Assembly: GCA_009829735.1 (NCBI GenBank)
Contig: CM020620.1
Coordinates: forward strand, 24,588,020 to 24,652,019
Reading direction: 5' to 3'
From: Pyropia yezoensis
Lineage: Eukaryota; Rhodophyta; Bangiophyceae; Bangiales; Bangiaceae
DNA: 64,000 bases
Part shown: positions 33,298-42,816 of the stretch, piece by piece
Position numbering within the stretch: position 1 is the first letter of the stretch
Layout of the letters: the number at the start of each line of letters is the position of its first letter
Program-made: the position numbers and the translations under genes
The notes under the pieces: generated by a model
The model's database searches: none
The model's input: the letters and a program-made list of their open reading frames with translations, nothing else
What the model was told of the DNA's origin: nothing

Positions 33298-35058
33298 ATG
33301 GCTACCCTCCCTGGCACGACGGTGCCCGAAGGGGTAGACCCCGCGTCCCTTGATGCATCCCTGGTCACCGCGGGGGACGGTGCCCAACCCGGCGTTCTCC
33401 CTACGGATGAAGCAGACCTGGGTGTGACATCTGGTAGTGGACTGGAGTCCACAGGCGGCCAAGTACCACCTGCTCCCGTTCCTCCGGCTGTTCCTGCTGT
33501 GGGAGCCACCCCGGGGTCAACGGCGTTTGAGTCCGCTCGCAGCAGACGTCTCCCTCCTGTCGGTTCTACTCCTCAACCTCCAGGGATAGCCCCTGGTGTG
33601 TTTACTCCTGGACCCACACATGGCAGCTGGGTGTATACACCTCTTCCTGTGGGCACTAGCAGTGCCAGAGGCACCGCGACGACTGGTTCCACGGGTCTTC
33701 CTGAGACTTCGACTCCTGGGCCCGGCCAAGCTTTTCCTCCCCTTGCATCCTATGGGGCGGGGAGCTCCAAGACCGGTAACCGGAGCAGCCGAAGGCGTCG
33801 GCGTCATCGCCGTCGCTCTAGCACCAGCGAGACCAGTTCCTCCAGCTCTGATGAGGGATATGATTGGGATGCATCTCCCGGTCCCACCCGGCGCAGGCTA
33901 GTCGAGTTTGACTTCCCTGCCCATCAAGTGGGAGATGCCACCCTGAACAAGGTCACGTATTGGGGTAACTACCGGCTGGAGAACCAAGACCAAGGTTACA
34001 CCCGAAAGATGGCCAAGAAGATGGCGTCCCTGAACCGGCGAATGCAGCCGAGCTTCGGGGGACATCCTAAGTTTTCCGGGAAGAGACCGGCGCTTATCTT
34101 TGCCTTCCTGCGCCGGTTTGTCAAGGCATGCAATGACAACGATGTGTCCGAGGGCAAGGCTCTCTACCTTCTGGTTAACTTCATGACCGGAGAAGCGGAA
34201 CAGCGGTTTGCACAGGTTCTACCAGACTCTGCCGGACACATTGTCGGACGTACCGTCGCGAGTTATCCGGAGGCGGTCAACTGGCTCCTGTCCAACTACG
34301 CTGACGCGGACTCTCTGCGTAAAGCAGTCGGCAGGCTGAACCGGGCAACAATGGAAAGACAAGAGACTCCAGAGGCGTTCGCCCGTCGTGTCCGGGACAT
34401 GAGCGATGCTTGTGGCAACGTTTACCCTGAGGACAGGCTCAAGATGATCTTCTCGGAAGGGCTTCCTGAATATCTTCAAGTGGATGCGGAGAACTACAAC
34501 CAGGAACATCAAGAACATACCTTCCAGCAGTTGATGGCCTACACCCAGGGCAAGTACCGGCAAGCCAGGGCCCTCCAAGCTCCCCTGGTATCAACTTCCA
34601 AGCCGTTGTCGCGAGTTCGACCCGGACCCGACAGGTATAAGGGAGGTGATAGCCCTGTACCAGTACTCGCAGTTGGCGAGGCCTCACCCATGGGGTCAGG
34701 GGACAAGTGGAGCGGCTTCGTTTCTAAGGAGCAACCATCCCTGGTCGCCCCCAAGCAAGTCAAGAAACAGCGGATCCGGTCCTGTTGGCTGTGCCAGAAG
34801 GAGGAGCACATGTCCTACCAGTGCCCGACCATTCCCAAGGACCTCCAGGAGAAACTCAAGCGTCAAGGACTGGTGTTTGCAAAGGCGGTCAACTGGGCTG
34901 ACCGGCGGGCACCCTCCAAGATGGACAAGGCACAGGTACATGCAATCCGAGTGGCAACCTTACAGAGCATCACGGAGGCTCTGGCTAGGGAAGCTCCTAC
35001 GGACTTCGACCTGGAGACCGAAACCTCTAAGGACTCCTCGGACCCGGGAAACGAGTAG
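33298..35058 (+). CDS. gag: RE1 Gag polyprotein
   Basis: 586 aa from ATG 33298 (MATLPGTT); the frame is open upstream to 33175 but without an ATG. Gag packages the element RNA and forms the particle. The N-terminal 200 residues are Pro/Thr/Ser-rich, followed by an Arg-rich stretch (SSRRRRRHRRRSS). A capsid-type domain comes next (KKMASLNRRMQPSFGG, FMTGEAEQRFAQVL, retrotransposon gag type) and then a CCHC zinc knuckle, CWLCQKEEHMSYQC (CX2CX4HX4C), that binds nucleic acid. The end is DPGNE-TAG; the GGGAAAC heptamer covers the last Gly-Asn codons and is read in phase as G-GGA-AAC. The start is chosen because B and C keep an ATG at this point. Confidence 0.9.
   Translation: MATLPGTTVPEGVDPASLDASLVTAGDGAQPGVLPTDEADLGVTSGSGLESTGGQVPPAPVPPAVPAVGATPGSTAFESARSRRLPPVGSTPQPPGIAPGVFTPGPTHGSWVYTPLPVGTSSARGTATTGSTGLPETSTPGPGQAFPPLASYGAGSSKTGNRSSRRRRRHRRRSSTSETSSSSSDEGYDWDASPGPTRRRLVEFDFPAHQVGDATLNKVTYWGNYRLENQDQGYTRKMAKKMASLNRRMQPSFGGHPKFSGKRPALIFAFLRRFVKACNDNDVSEGKALYLLVNFMTGEAEQRFAQVLPDSAGHIVGRTVASYPEAVNWLLSNYADADSLRKAVGRLNRATMERQETPEAFARRVRDMSDACGNVYPEDRLKMIFSEGLPEYLQVDAENYNQEHQEHTFQQLMAYTQGKYRQARALQAPLVSTSKPLSRVRPGPDRYKGGDSPVPVLAVGEASPMGSGDKWSGFVSKEQPSLVAPKQVKKQRIRSCWLCQKEEHMSYQCPTIPKDLQEKLKRQGLVFAKAVNWADRRAPSKMDKAQVHAIRVATLQSITEALAREAPTDFDLETETSKDSSDPGNE
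35046..35052 (+). promoter_or_regulatory. RE1 -1 ribosomal frameshift heptamer GGGAAAC
   Basis: In the gag frame this reads G-GGA-AAC, a canonical X-XXY-YYZ slippery site, one codon before the gag TAG. A -1 slip enters the pol frame, open from 34989 to 39374. A 6-bp stem TCTCCC/GGGAGA at roughly 35117-35140 lies too far away to be the obvious stimulator; a nearer structure was not resolved. Confidence 0.8.
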
Positions 35059-38000
35059 GGCAGGCGCTCTCCCCAAGTGTCTTCCCGAATCTCCGACGGC
35101 AGGGTACTTCTACCTGTTCTCCCCTTGCGTGCCGGGAGAAAGGACGGCAGTTACCCGCTCAACGGGTAGCCGCCTGGACACCCTGTTTGTTCAAGGGGAC
35201 ATTGCTCGTCCTGCGTAAAGAAAACCTCAAGATTAATGCTCGTATGCGTGTGGGGGATAGCTTCCATGCTGTTACGCCGGTGGTTGACACGGGAGCCGGA
35301 CCAAGCGTCATCACTGAGAGCCTGTTACCTCCGGGCTGGCGTCGACATGCCTGGAGAGCGCCTACCCGGACCCATATCGTCGACGCTTCGGGTCAAACCC
35401 TACGACCGCTTGGCCGTCTTCCTGTCGCCATCTCTGTCAACAATGAACCAATGCTTTTTCCCTTTCTAGTAGTCAAGACCCTATCAGTCCCCCTCATCCT
35501 AGGCTGGGACTTCCAGAAGCAGCATGTCAAGAGCATCCTACCCGGAGAAGGGAAGGTCCAGTTCAACCATGGGTTTGTGTCACCGGTATTGGAGCATCTG
35601 GACGCCAAGGTTCGTGTAGCCAAGAGCAAGAGGGAACGCATCCCACCCTCTACCTTGACTCTCTTCAAACCGGTGCTCCTACCTCCTCGCTCGGAGACCA
35701 AGGTTCAAGTAACGACCCGGATTGCAGGTCAATGCCTGATCTACGGACGTAAGGAATTCCTGGCGAAACACCGGTTATACTTGGCCCACGGACATCACAA
35801 GAAGGTAGAAAGGCACACCCCGTTCTCGGTGCTAATCGTCAACGTGAGCCGGAAGCCAATAACCCTCGCCAAGGGCACCCGAGTTGGTACAGCAGAGCCT
35901 TACCGGGGATCCGCCCGTGCTATGAGCAAGGAAGACCTCCTGAACCTGCAACAAGAACTGGCATCCAACTTGACGGCCTTAGACGTACCTCCGAAGCAAG
36001 AGCAGGCTGGCAGCGCTACTCCGAAACCCGAACAAGCACCACCCGGGATGCCGAAGGTCAAGCAAGAAAATGTCCCTCCCGACTTGAAGGAGGCACTGGA
36101 GAAGCTTCTCCAGGAATATCGGCACCTGTGGTCGGGAGAGCTGGGCAAGATGGACGCCACTCTACACCGGATTCAACTCAAGCCGGAAGCTAAGCCAGTG
36201 CACATGCAACCATATCGGGCCGGACCTCATCGCCGGGATGAGATTGAGAAGCAGGTTAACAAGATGCTCAAGATGGATGTTATCGAGCCGTCTGATGGCG
36301 AGTGGGCTTTCCCGGTGGTAGTCGTCCCGAAAACCGGCGGTCACTTCCGTTTCTGCGTTGACTACCGGCGCCTGAACGAGATGACAGTCAAGGACGTATA
36401 CCCGATACCCCGGATGGATGATTGCCTCGACTTTCTTGGTGATGCCACCCTCTTCTCGACGCTGGATTGTAATGCCGGTTACTGGCAGATCCCTCTGGCT
36501 GACGAGGACAAGGACAAGACCACCTTCACGTGCCACCTGGGACTATTCCGGTGCAAGCGTCTTCCTTTTGGTCTCACCAATGCTCCGGCGACCTTCCAAA
36601 GAGCCATCGACATCATCCTGTCCGGGCTAAGGTGGAGAACATGTTTGGTCTACCTGGATGACATTATCGTTTTCTCCAAGACCCCAGCGGAACACCTGGA
36701 GCACCTTCGGGAGGTCCTGGCCCTCCTGTCAAAGGCTGGAGTTACCCTCAAGGCCGAGAAGTGCCACCTGTTTGAGACTGAGGTGGAGTATCTGGGGCAT
36801 GTGCTGAGTCCGGGGGAGCTCCGAGTCAATGAGAAGAACATCAAGGCCCTCCGGCATGCACGGCAACCCAAAACCCAGACGGAACTCAAGAGCTTCCTGG
36901 GTATGTGCAACGTCTATCGCCGGTTCGTACGGGACTATGCTCTGATTGCCCGGCCACTGACCAAGCTGACCAGCAAGAAGCTTCCCGCACAACTCCCGGT
37001 GTTCGACGAGAAGCAGACCGCGGCCTCCGAAGAGCTCAAGAAGCGCCTGACCACCACTCCAGTACTGGCGTTACCCAAGCGGGAGGGCCAGTTTGTTCTG
37101 GAGACGGATGCCTGTGGCGTCCAGGTGGGGTGCTCACTACTCCAGCAGCAACCTGATGGGCACTTTCTCCCGATAGGCTACTACAGTCGCGTCTTGACTC
37201 CAGCTGAGAAGAACTATTCCACGACCGAGCGCGAGTGCTTGGCAGTCGTCTGGGCTTGCTTCCTGTTACGGCCATATCTTGAAGGACAAGAGTTCCTCAT
37301 CCGGACGGACCACGCCCGCCTAAGGTGGCTGCTATGTATGGACAGCAGTCAAGGAAGGGTAGCCCGGTGGCGCCTTCGCCTTTCGGAGTTCAAGTACAAG
37401 GTGTGCACCAGAGCAGGGAGGGAGCACCACTGCGCCGACACCATGTCCCGGCTGGAGACTCCTGCAGCCGATACCGGTCCTATCCCGGAGGAAATACCTT
37501 GCTTCATCCTCCCGAATGTCGGACGTGGCTGGCACGCTCCCCTGTATGAGACACCTGAAGCTCATCAACCGGTGACCATTCACCGGATGCTGGAGGCACA
37601 ACTGACGGATCCTCAATGCTTGGAGCTTCGCCACCAAATGGACCTGAACCGGAACAGTCGTTTCTCCGAGTCTACGGACGGACTCCCAGTACGGGTGTCA
37701 CTCTTCGATGGGGCCACTCAAGTCTACGTACCCCGGGGCCTACGAGCTGACATCCTACGCCTGGAGCACTCGTCTCCCCAGGCCGGACATCCTGGTATCA
37801 ATCGGATGTATGCTTCCATGAGACGACACTATTACTGGGAAACCATGGCCAGTGACGTCCATAAGTACCTGGAGGCTTGTGTTTCGTGTGCAAGGAACCG
37901 GTTGTCCCAGATGAAGAAGACTTCTAAGCTACGCCTATTCCCTGCGGCGGAGCCCTCTGCAAGCTTAAGCATGGACATCCTGGGGCCCCTACCTGAAACA

Positions 38001-39374
38001 TCCAGTGGCAACATATACCTGCTCATCATATGTGACCGGATCTCCAAGTTTACTCGAGCAATCCCGCTGAGGACCATCACGGCTCTGGATGTCACGTCAG
38101 CCTTCTGCGAGTACTGGATAGCTGCCTACGGCCCTCCAGACTCCGTCTTGACCGACAACGGTCCCCAGTTTGCATCCCTGTTCTTCCAAGGAGTCTGTGA
38201 CCTGATGGGCATCAAGAACTTGTACACTACGACGTACCACCCTCAAACGAACGGCCAGGTGGAACGATTCAACCGGACCCTAGTAGACATGCTACGGCAC
38301 TACGTGGAGGAGCACCAAGAGGACTGGGACGAGCTCCTGGCTGTCCTCACTCTAGCCTACAACTCCCGAGTTCACCGGACAACGGGGGTCGCTCCACTCG
38401 ACTTTGTCACCCCAAGGCGGCTGACCAACTTCTCCCTGGAAAGAATACCAGACGGTCTCCAGCCTGCACTGAAGTCAGGTCCCAAGGCAGAGGATGAGTT
38501 TCTGGAACAACTGAAGCTCCTGCTCCCAAGAGTCAAGGAGTCCATCTCGAAGACCCAGCTGCGATACAAGCGAGGCTATGACAAGGGCGTTCGGGAAAAG
38601 AACAAGGAACTGGGTGGTGGCGACTGGGTTTTTGTGGACAACCATAGCAAGACCCGAGGGAAGCTGGACTCGAAGACGGATGGACCTTATGAGATCCTGA
38701 ATACGGACGGTTGGACCTTTCTTCTAGACGTGGATGGCTCCCCGTACCGCGTGAGCAGCGACCACGTCACCCGAGCTCCACCGCCAAGCCAACGGGCCTT
38801 GACCCGGCGCAAGCGGGCCGCAGTACCCTGGCTATCCCAAGAAGAAGGTCGGGAATATGTCTACGTCAAGTTTGTGGACCATGCCTGGAGAGACGGACGC
38901 CTGTACCTGCGAGTACGCTGGTTCGGTTTTAACCCGGCAGATGATACCTGGGAACCCTCAAACCGGCTACCCATCGCGGATGTCTGTGCCTACACGCGAC
39001 GGAACGGGATAGAGGGCACTCCAGTGGCCAGAGCCGGCAAGATTCTGGAGTCGGACTCGGAGGAGGACCAGGAGGAAGGGGCTGATCAAGACCCACGGGA
39101 CGAGCAGAGCTCACCCGCATCTGACGCGGAACAAGAGGAGTGGGAAGAAGGGAACGGGTATATCAAGGAAAACACGCAATGCAAGCATGGAACTATCAAG
39201 AAAAACAAGCACCCGCTCGGGCAACCCTTCTCTCCGCCTCTTCCCTCCTCGCTTCTCCCAAGACCCTCACCCTCCTTGCCTCTAACTATTACTCCCGGCG
39301 CGGACGCTGAGCCGCGGGAGTGTCCTCCAGCGCTGCCTCCGCGGCACGACGGGAACCGGAGGAAGACGGGATGA
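35046..39374 (+). CDS. pol: RE1 Pol: protease, RT, RNase H, integrase, chromodomain (made as Gag-Pol by -1 frameshift)
   Basis: The pol frame has no ATG near the gag end and is continuous from the slippery site, so a Gag-Pol fusion is expected. The order is: aspartic protease with VVDTGAGPSV (about 35286); RT with FRFCVDYRRLNE and YLDD at 36651-36662; RNase H with ETDACGVQVG and the ADTMSRLE motif; integrase with the zinc motif H-x-H...CVSCARNR, then MDILGPLP, TDNGPQF and YHPQTNGQVERFNRTL (DDE residues visible). A GPY/F-type module (DGPYEILNTDG) and a chromodomain (EYVYVKFVDHAWRDG, VRWFGFNPADDTWEP) follow. The C-terminus is acidic, then basic and Pro-rich. All catalytic motifs are intact. Confidence 0.95.
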   Translation, partial: GKRVGQALSPSVFPNLRRQGTSTCSPLACREKGRQLPAQRVAAWTPCLFKGTLLVLRKENLKINARMRVGDSFHAVTPVVDTGAGPSVITESLLPPGWRRHAWRAPTRTHIVDASGQTLRPLGRLPVAISVNNEPMLFPFLVVKTLSVPLILGWDFQKQHVKSILPGEGKVQFNHGFVSPVLEHLDAKVRVAKSKRERIPPSTLTLFKPVLLPPRSETKVQVTTRIAGQCLIYGRKEFLAKHRLYLAHGHHKKVERHTPFSVLIVNVSRKPITLAKGTRVGTAEPYRGSARAMSKEDLLNLQQELASNLTALDVPPKQEQAGSATPKPEQAPPGMPKVKQENVPPDLKEALEKLLQEYRHLWSGELGKMDATLHRIQLKPEAKPVHMQPYRAGPHRRDEIEKQVNKMLKMDVIEPSDGEWAFPVVVVPKTGGHFRFCVDYRRLNEMTVKDVYPIPRMDDCLDFLGDATLFSTLDCNAGYWQIPLADEDKDKTTFTCHLGLFRCKRLPFGLTNAPATFQRAIDIILSGLRWRTCLVYLDDIIVFSKTPAEHLEHLREVLALLSKAGVTLKAEKCHLFETEVEYLGHVLSPGELRVNEKNIKALRHARQPKTQTELKSFLGMCNVYRRFVRDYALIARPLTKLTSKKLPAQLPVFDEKQTAASEELKKRLTTTPVLALPKREGQFVLETDACGVQVGCSLLQQQPDGHFLPIGYYSRVLTPAEKNYSTTERECLAVVWACFLLRPYLEGQEFLIRTDHARLRWLLCMDSSQGRVARWRLRLSEFKYKVCTRAGREHHCADTMSRLETPAADTGPIPEEIPCFILPNVGRGWHAPLYETPEAHQPVTIHRMLEAQLTDPQCLELRHQMDLNRNSRFSESTDGLPVRVSLFDGATQVYVPRGLRADILRLEHSSPQAGHPGINRMYASMRRHYYWETMASDVHKYLEACVSCARNRLSQMKKTSKLRLFPAAEPSASLSMDILGPLPETSSGNIYLLIICDRISKFTRAIPLRTITALDVTSAFCEYWIAAYGPPDSVLTDNGPQFASLFFQGVCDLMGIKNLYTTTYHPQTNGQVERFNRTLVDMLRHYVEEHQEDWDELLAVLTLAYNSRVHRTTGVAPLDFVTPRRLTNFSLERIPDGLQPALKSGPKAEDEFLEQLKLLLPRVKESISKTQLRYKRGYDKGVREKNKELGGGDWVFVDNHSKTRGKLDSKTDGPYEILNTDGWTFLLDVDGSPYRVSSDHVTRAPPPSQRALTRRKRAAVPWLSQEEGREYVYVKFVDHAWRDGRLYLRVRWFGFNPADDTWEPSNRLPIADVCAYTRRNGIEGTPVARAGKILESDSEEDQEEGADQDPRDEQSSPASDAEQEEWEEGNGYIKENTQCKHGTIKKNKHPLGQPFSPPLPSSLLPRPSPSLPLTITPGADAEPRECPPALPPRHDGNRRKTG

Positions 39375-39753
39375 CGTAGTGCGGTGGACGCGGTGCATCC
39401 CGGTATGACGCCATCGGAGTAGTACCGGTAGTTGCCGGGGGCTCCCGCTCATCCAGATATGCCCGTCGGCGCCCCTGGAAGCCAGTGAAGGTTTCTGACC
39501 ACTGCTGGGCCAAGCCATGCCGCGTCAAGGTCGCCAGAAGTTCGCCAACCACCGGGCTGTTCGACATCTGGCCGCTGTCCGCGCAAGCAAACACCCGGTC
39601 GACCACGTTGTTCAAGACGCTGGCGTAAGTACCCAGCACCAGGGAGGACCCAACGCCTTCAACCTGCACCGGAAGACGACCTAGCTGGTCTTCAATCATA
39701 CCGACGTCGTACTGGTCGCATGTCGGACCACTTTGGATCTCGGAACTGGACAT
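39289..39753 (-). CDS. RE1 antisense ORF, internally deleted (about 154 aa)
   Basis: It opens with MSSSEI at 39753, then jumps within a few codons to TCDQYDVGMIEDQL, which in B lies about 1.65 kb further along. It stays open through LGTYASVLNNVVDR and LTRHGLAQQW to EDTPAAQRPRRE at 39289, overlapping the end of pol by 86 bp. The size difference between B and RE1 (about 1648 bp) is explained by this deletion. Whether a protein is made is unknown. Confidence 0.5.
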   Translation of the reverse strand: MSSSEIQSGPTCDQYDVGMIEDQLGRLPVQVEGVGSSLVLGTYASVLNNVVDRVFACADSGQMSNSPVVGELLATLTRHGLAQQWSETFTGFQGRRRAYLDEREPPATTGTTPMASYRDAPRPPHYVIPSSSGSRRAAEAALEDTPAAQRPRRE

Positions 39754-39925
39754 GACGTCCAGACTCCGGGGGAACGAGAGGGCCAAGGTGAAGCAGAATG
39801 GGGGGGGGGCAGAATCGGAGCAGGAGGTCGTGACCAGGGTGAAGACGCTCGACCTCGGCACCGGTGTGGACGTGCTCGAGGCTGTGCACGGTGGCACCTG
39901 GTTCGGCCCAAGGACGTGCCGGACT

Positions 39926-39935
39926 AGGGAGGGAG
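39926..39935 (+). other. RE1 polypurine tract
   Basis: AGGGAGGGAG ends three bases before the 3' LTR; expected primer site for plus-strand DNA synthesis. B has the same tract at 797-806. Confidence 0.75.
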
Positions 39936-39938
39936 CTA

Positions 39939-40511
39939 TGTAGCATCCCTGGCCCCGACTTGGCGCCGACCCGGGACTACAACCAGAGGGCACCAGGTGC
40001 CAGAACACGCCCGCCGTGTGGTGATGGTTGGCGGCCGTGGCCCGTGCCCGGCACTGGGATGCGGTGGACTACGCTATCCACACGTGAGAGAGGGATTGCT
40101 GATGGGTTTTTGCATACTTGTGAGGGACTTGATTTGAGAGAATTCGAGTGTGAGATTAGTGAGTGGGAATAGAATTAGTAGTGATAGTGGCCCCCGACCT
40201 GACGAGGTTAGACTCGGGTCGGGGCCACTCGGGGTTATGGGGGGGGGCTACCTGGCCAACGTGCCGAGGCTCCCCCAGATGCACGTTAAGAGGGACAGCG
40301 AGGCGCCCTTGGCCCGCGCCCTCAGGAAAAAGACAACTGCGCGTTTGCTTTCCTCTTCCCCGTGTGCACTACCGTGCGTATCTGTTTGCTCTGCGAGCAG
40401 GCACGTGAGGCAACAGGCATACCATTCTCGTAGTTCCCCTTTCTGTGTTACCTGTCCCTTTCCCCCGAGGGATATTGACACGTGTCTGAGAGGATCGAGT
40501 TTTATACCACA
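39939..40511 (+). repeat. RE1 3' LTR
   Basis: 573 bp, pairs with 32513-33085. Confidence 0.97.
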
Positions 40512-40516
40512 TTTAT
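40512..40516. repeat. Target-site duplication TTTAT, right copy (RE1)
   Basis: Matches 32508-32512. Confidence 0.93.
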
Positions 40517-42816
40517 ACCGGAGTTTGTAGGTAAACTCAGACAGCCGAAGCCGCCAACGGTTAATCCGTATGTTTGGGCTATTTGTAGCCAGCACCGACA
40601 AAAGGGCACGGTAATCACACCTTATTACAAATACTCCCCCTTCAAGGTAGGATCGTAGGTGTGTCACGGCCCATACGACACCAAGCGCTTCAATCTCGGT
40701 GACTTGATAATTTCTCTGGCCGGATTCAACGGCCGGGAGTAACACCCTACAGGGAGGTATTCCCCGTCGGGTTGCTGTTGTAATAAACAACACCCGAGCT
40801 GCTCATAGCTCGCGTCCACGTCCACTATATAGTGGCCGCCCATCCGAGGTATCGCTAATACGGGGGGTGATAGAAGCAGCCCCCGAAGCGTCTCGAAAGC
40901 GTACCTCTCCACCTCTGTGGGGGGAGATAGCTTCGTAGGAAGCTGGGTACTCGTCAGCGCGGTTAGGGGCTTCGCTACTTTGGCGAAGTCCCGTACGAAG
41001 CGCCGATAGACGCCGCACATCCCCAGAAAACTTTTCATCTGGGTTTGTGTACGAGGGTATTGCAACCCTCGTAGCGCTCTCGTATTTTTCTCGTTAACGA
41101 GAACGCGGCCAGGTCTTATGACATGGCCGAGGTAGTCGACCTCCTCTTGAAAGAGGTGGCACTTGTTGGCCTCGAGGGAAACCCCATGGGCCTTGAGGAG
41201 GGAGAGCAGCACCGTCTCAAGGTGCTCCAAATGATCCTCCGCCGACTTTGAAAAGACAATAACGTCATCCAAGTAGACGAGGCATATCTGCCACTTCACG
41301 CCTGCCAGGATCATTTCCATGGCACGCTGAATGGTGGCTGGCGCGTTGCACAACCCAAAAGGGAGGCGCTTGCACTGCCAAGTGCCAGAGTGGCAAGTAA
41401 TGGCCGTTAACGGCCGGTCCTCTTTGGCTACCGGTATTTGCCAGTAGCCAGCATTACAATCCAACGTCGAAAAGACGTTGGCGTTCCGGAGTGAATCTAA
41501 GCACTCGTCCATACGCGGGATAGGATATGCATCCTTCACCGTCATCTTATTAAGACAACGGTAGTCGATGCAAAATCGTTTACCGCCCCCAGGCTTGGGG
41601 ACGATTACCACGGGGCTAGACCATTCCCCGTGGGAGGGTTCCATGACCCCGAGCGAGTCTATTAATCGGACTTGCTCCTCTTCCACTAGACGGGTCCTAG
41701 GACCAGACTTGTAGGGATGTTGCCAGACGGGGACCGCTCCTGGCTTAAGCCGGATACGGTGTACCGTCTCTTTGATTGTCCCGAGGGTGCCATCCCAGAG
41801 AGAATTATAGCTCTCTAAAAGTGCCGTGAGCTTAGCTCGTAGGCCTTCGGGCACCTTCCCCAGGTCTATACCTGGGGCGAGGGAGGATTCTTTCGGAGCC
41901 GGTTTCGGCTCCGGATCCTGCAACTCCTCGGTGGAAGCCTCTTGGCTGACGCCATCAAACACAGTAATGTGTCCTCTGGCCATGCCGGCACGTAAGCGTA
42001 CCGGCCGCCTAGTCGGATTCATAACCTGTACCGTAGTAGGCTGGCCAGGCTTAAGCGTGGCGGGCCCTTCGGCCAGTTGCGCTCCATGAATGGAGTGCAA
42101 TGTGCTCTTGCCACGGATGTATCCGTGGCCTTGAAAGTTGCCACGCACTTGAACGTGCGCAATCGTACCAGGACGCATAAGCGTCTTGTAGGTAAGGACC
42201 AGGCGGGCGTTCCCCCCCCGGGGACACGCACACACCGCCTCCCTGTTCGGCTTGCGGCGGGGGTTCTTCTGAACTCCCCGCAGGATGGGGACGGTCTCCC
42301 CCGATAAGAGGGTGACCGTTTGGTCCTCCGAGTTAATACTCTTAGTTTCGTGGTCCACGAATGTGTTCCCCAGGATAACAGGGACGCACATATTCGGAAC
42401 CACGCCAAAGGATATGTATGACATTTGTTTTCCCACACAGACCCCCAGGGTGACGCTTCCCACTATGGGGAGCCATCCCCCGTTCACATCATAAAACCTT
42501 AAGGTTTCCAGGTCTCCCAGGGGTTCCTTAGGGAACCCCCGAGGTAATGCCTGCTTCCGGACGAGTGAAGGGCCACCCCCGGTATCGAGGATGGCCCTCG
42601 TCGCCCATTCATATCCCTTAGTAATAAGAAGCCGTACGGCTAATTGATATGCCGTGGGTGGTGACACTAATGCCACCATCCGAGCTGCTTGTTTAGCTTC
42701 TTCCTTCTCTTTAGGGCGGACCATCTTACGCTTCACCCCACGAGGTCGGGGTGAGAGCGTTTTAACACGACATCCTCTTCCCCGGGGGGGGGAATATTTC
42801 TCATCAGGCCTCCCCC

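Larger units (their letters stand above)
32513..40511 (+). mobile_element. Element RE1: full-length Ty3/gypsy chromovirus-type retrotransposon, coding-intact
   Basis: 7999 bp with 573-bp LTRs that differ at two positions by eye, a TTTAT duplication, PBS, open gag and open pol. It is the youngest insertion, placed in RNase H of element G on the opposite strand. Compared with B it lacks about 1.65 kb of the antisense ORF and is otherwise collinear. Gag and pol show no stop or frameshift apart from the programmed -1 site, so it could have been active recently. Confidence 0.97.

Noticed and set aside
35117..35140. Stem TCTCCC/GGGAGA as stimulator of the RE1 frameshift
   Set aside because: It begins about 65 bases after the heptamer; stimulators normally lie 5-9 bases away.
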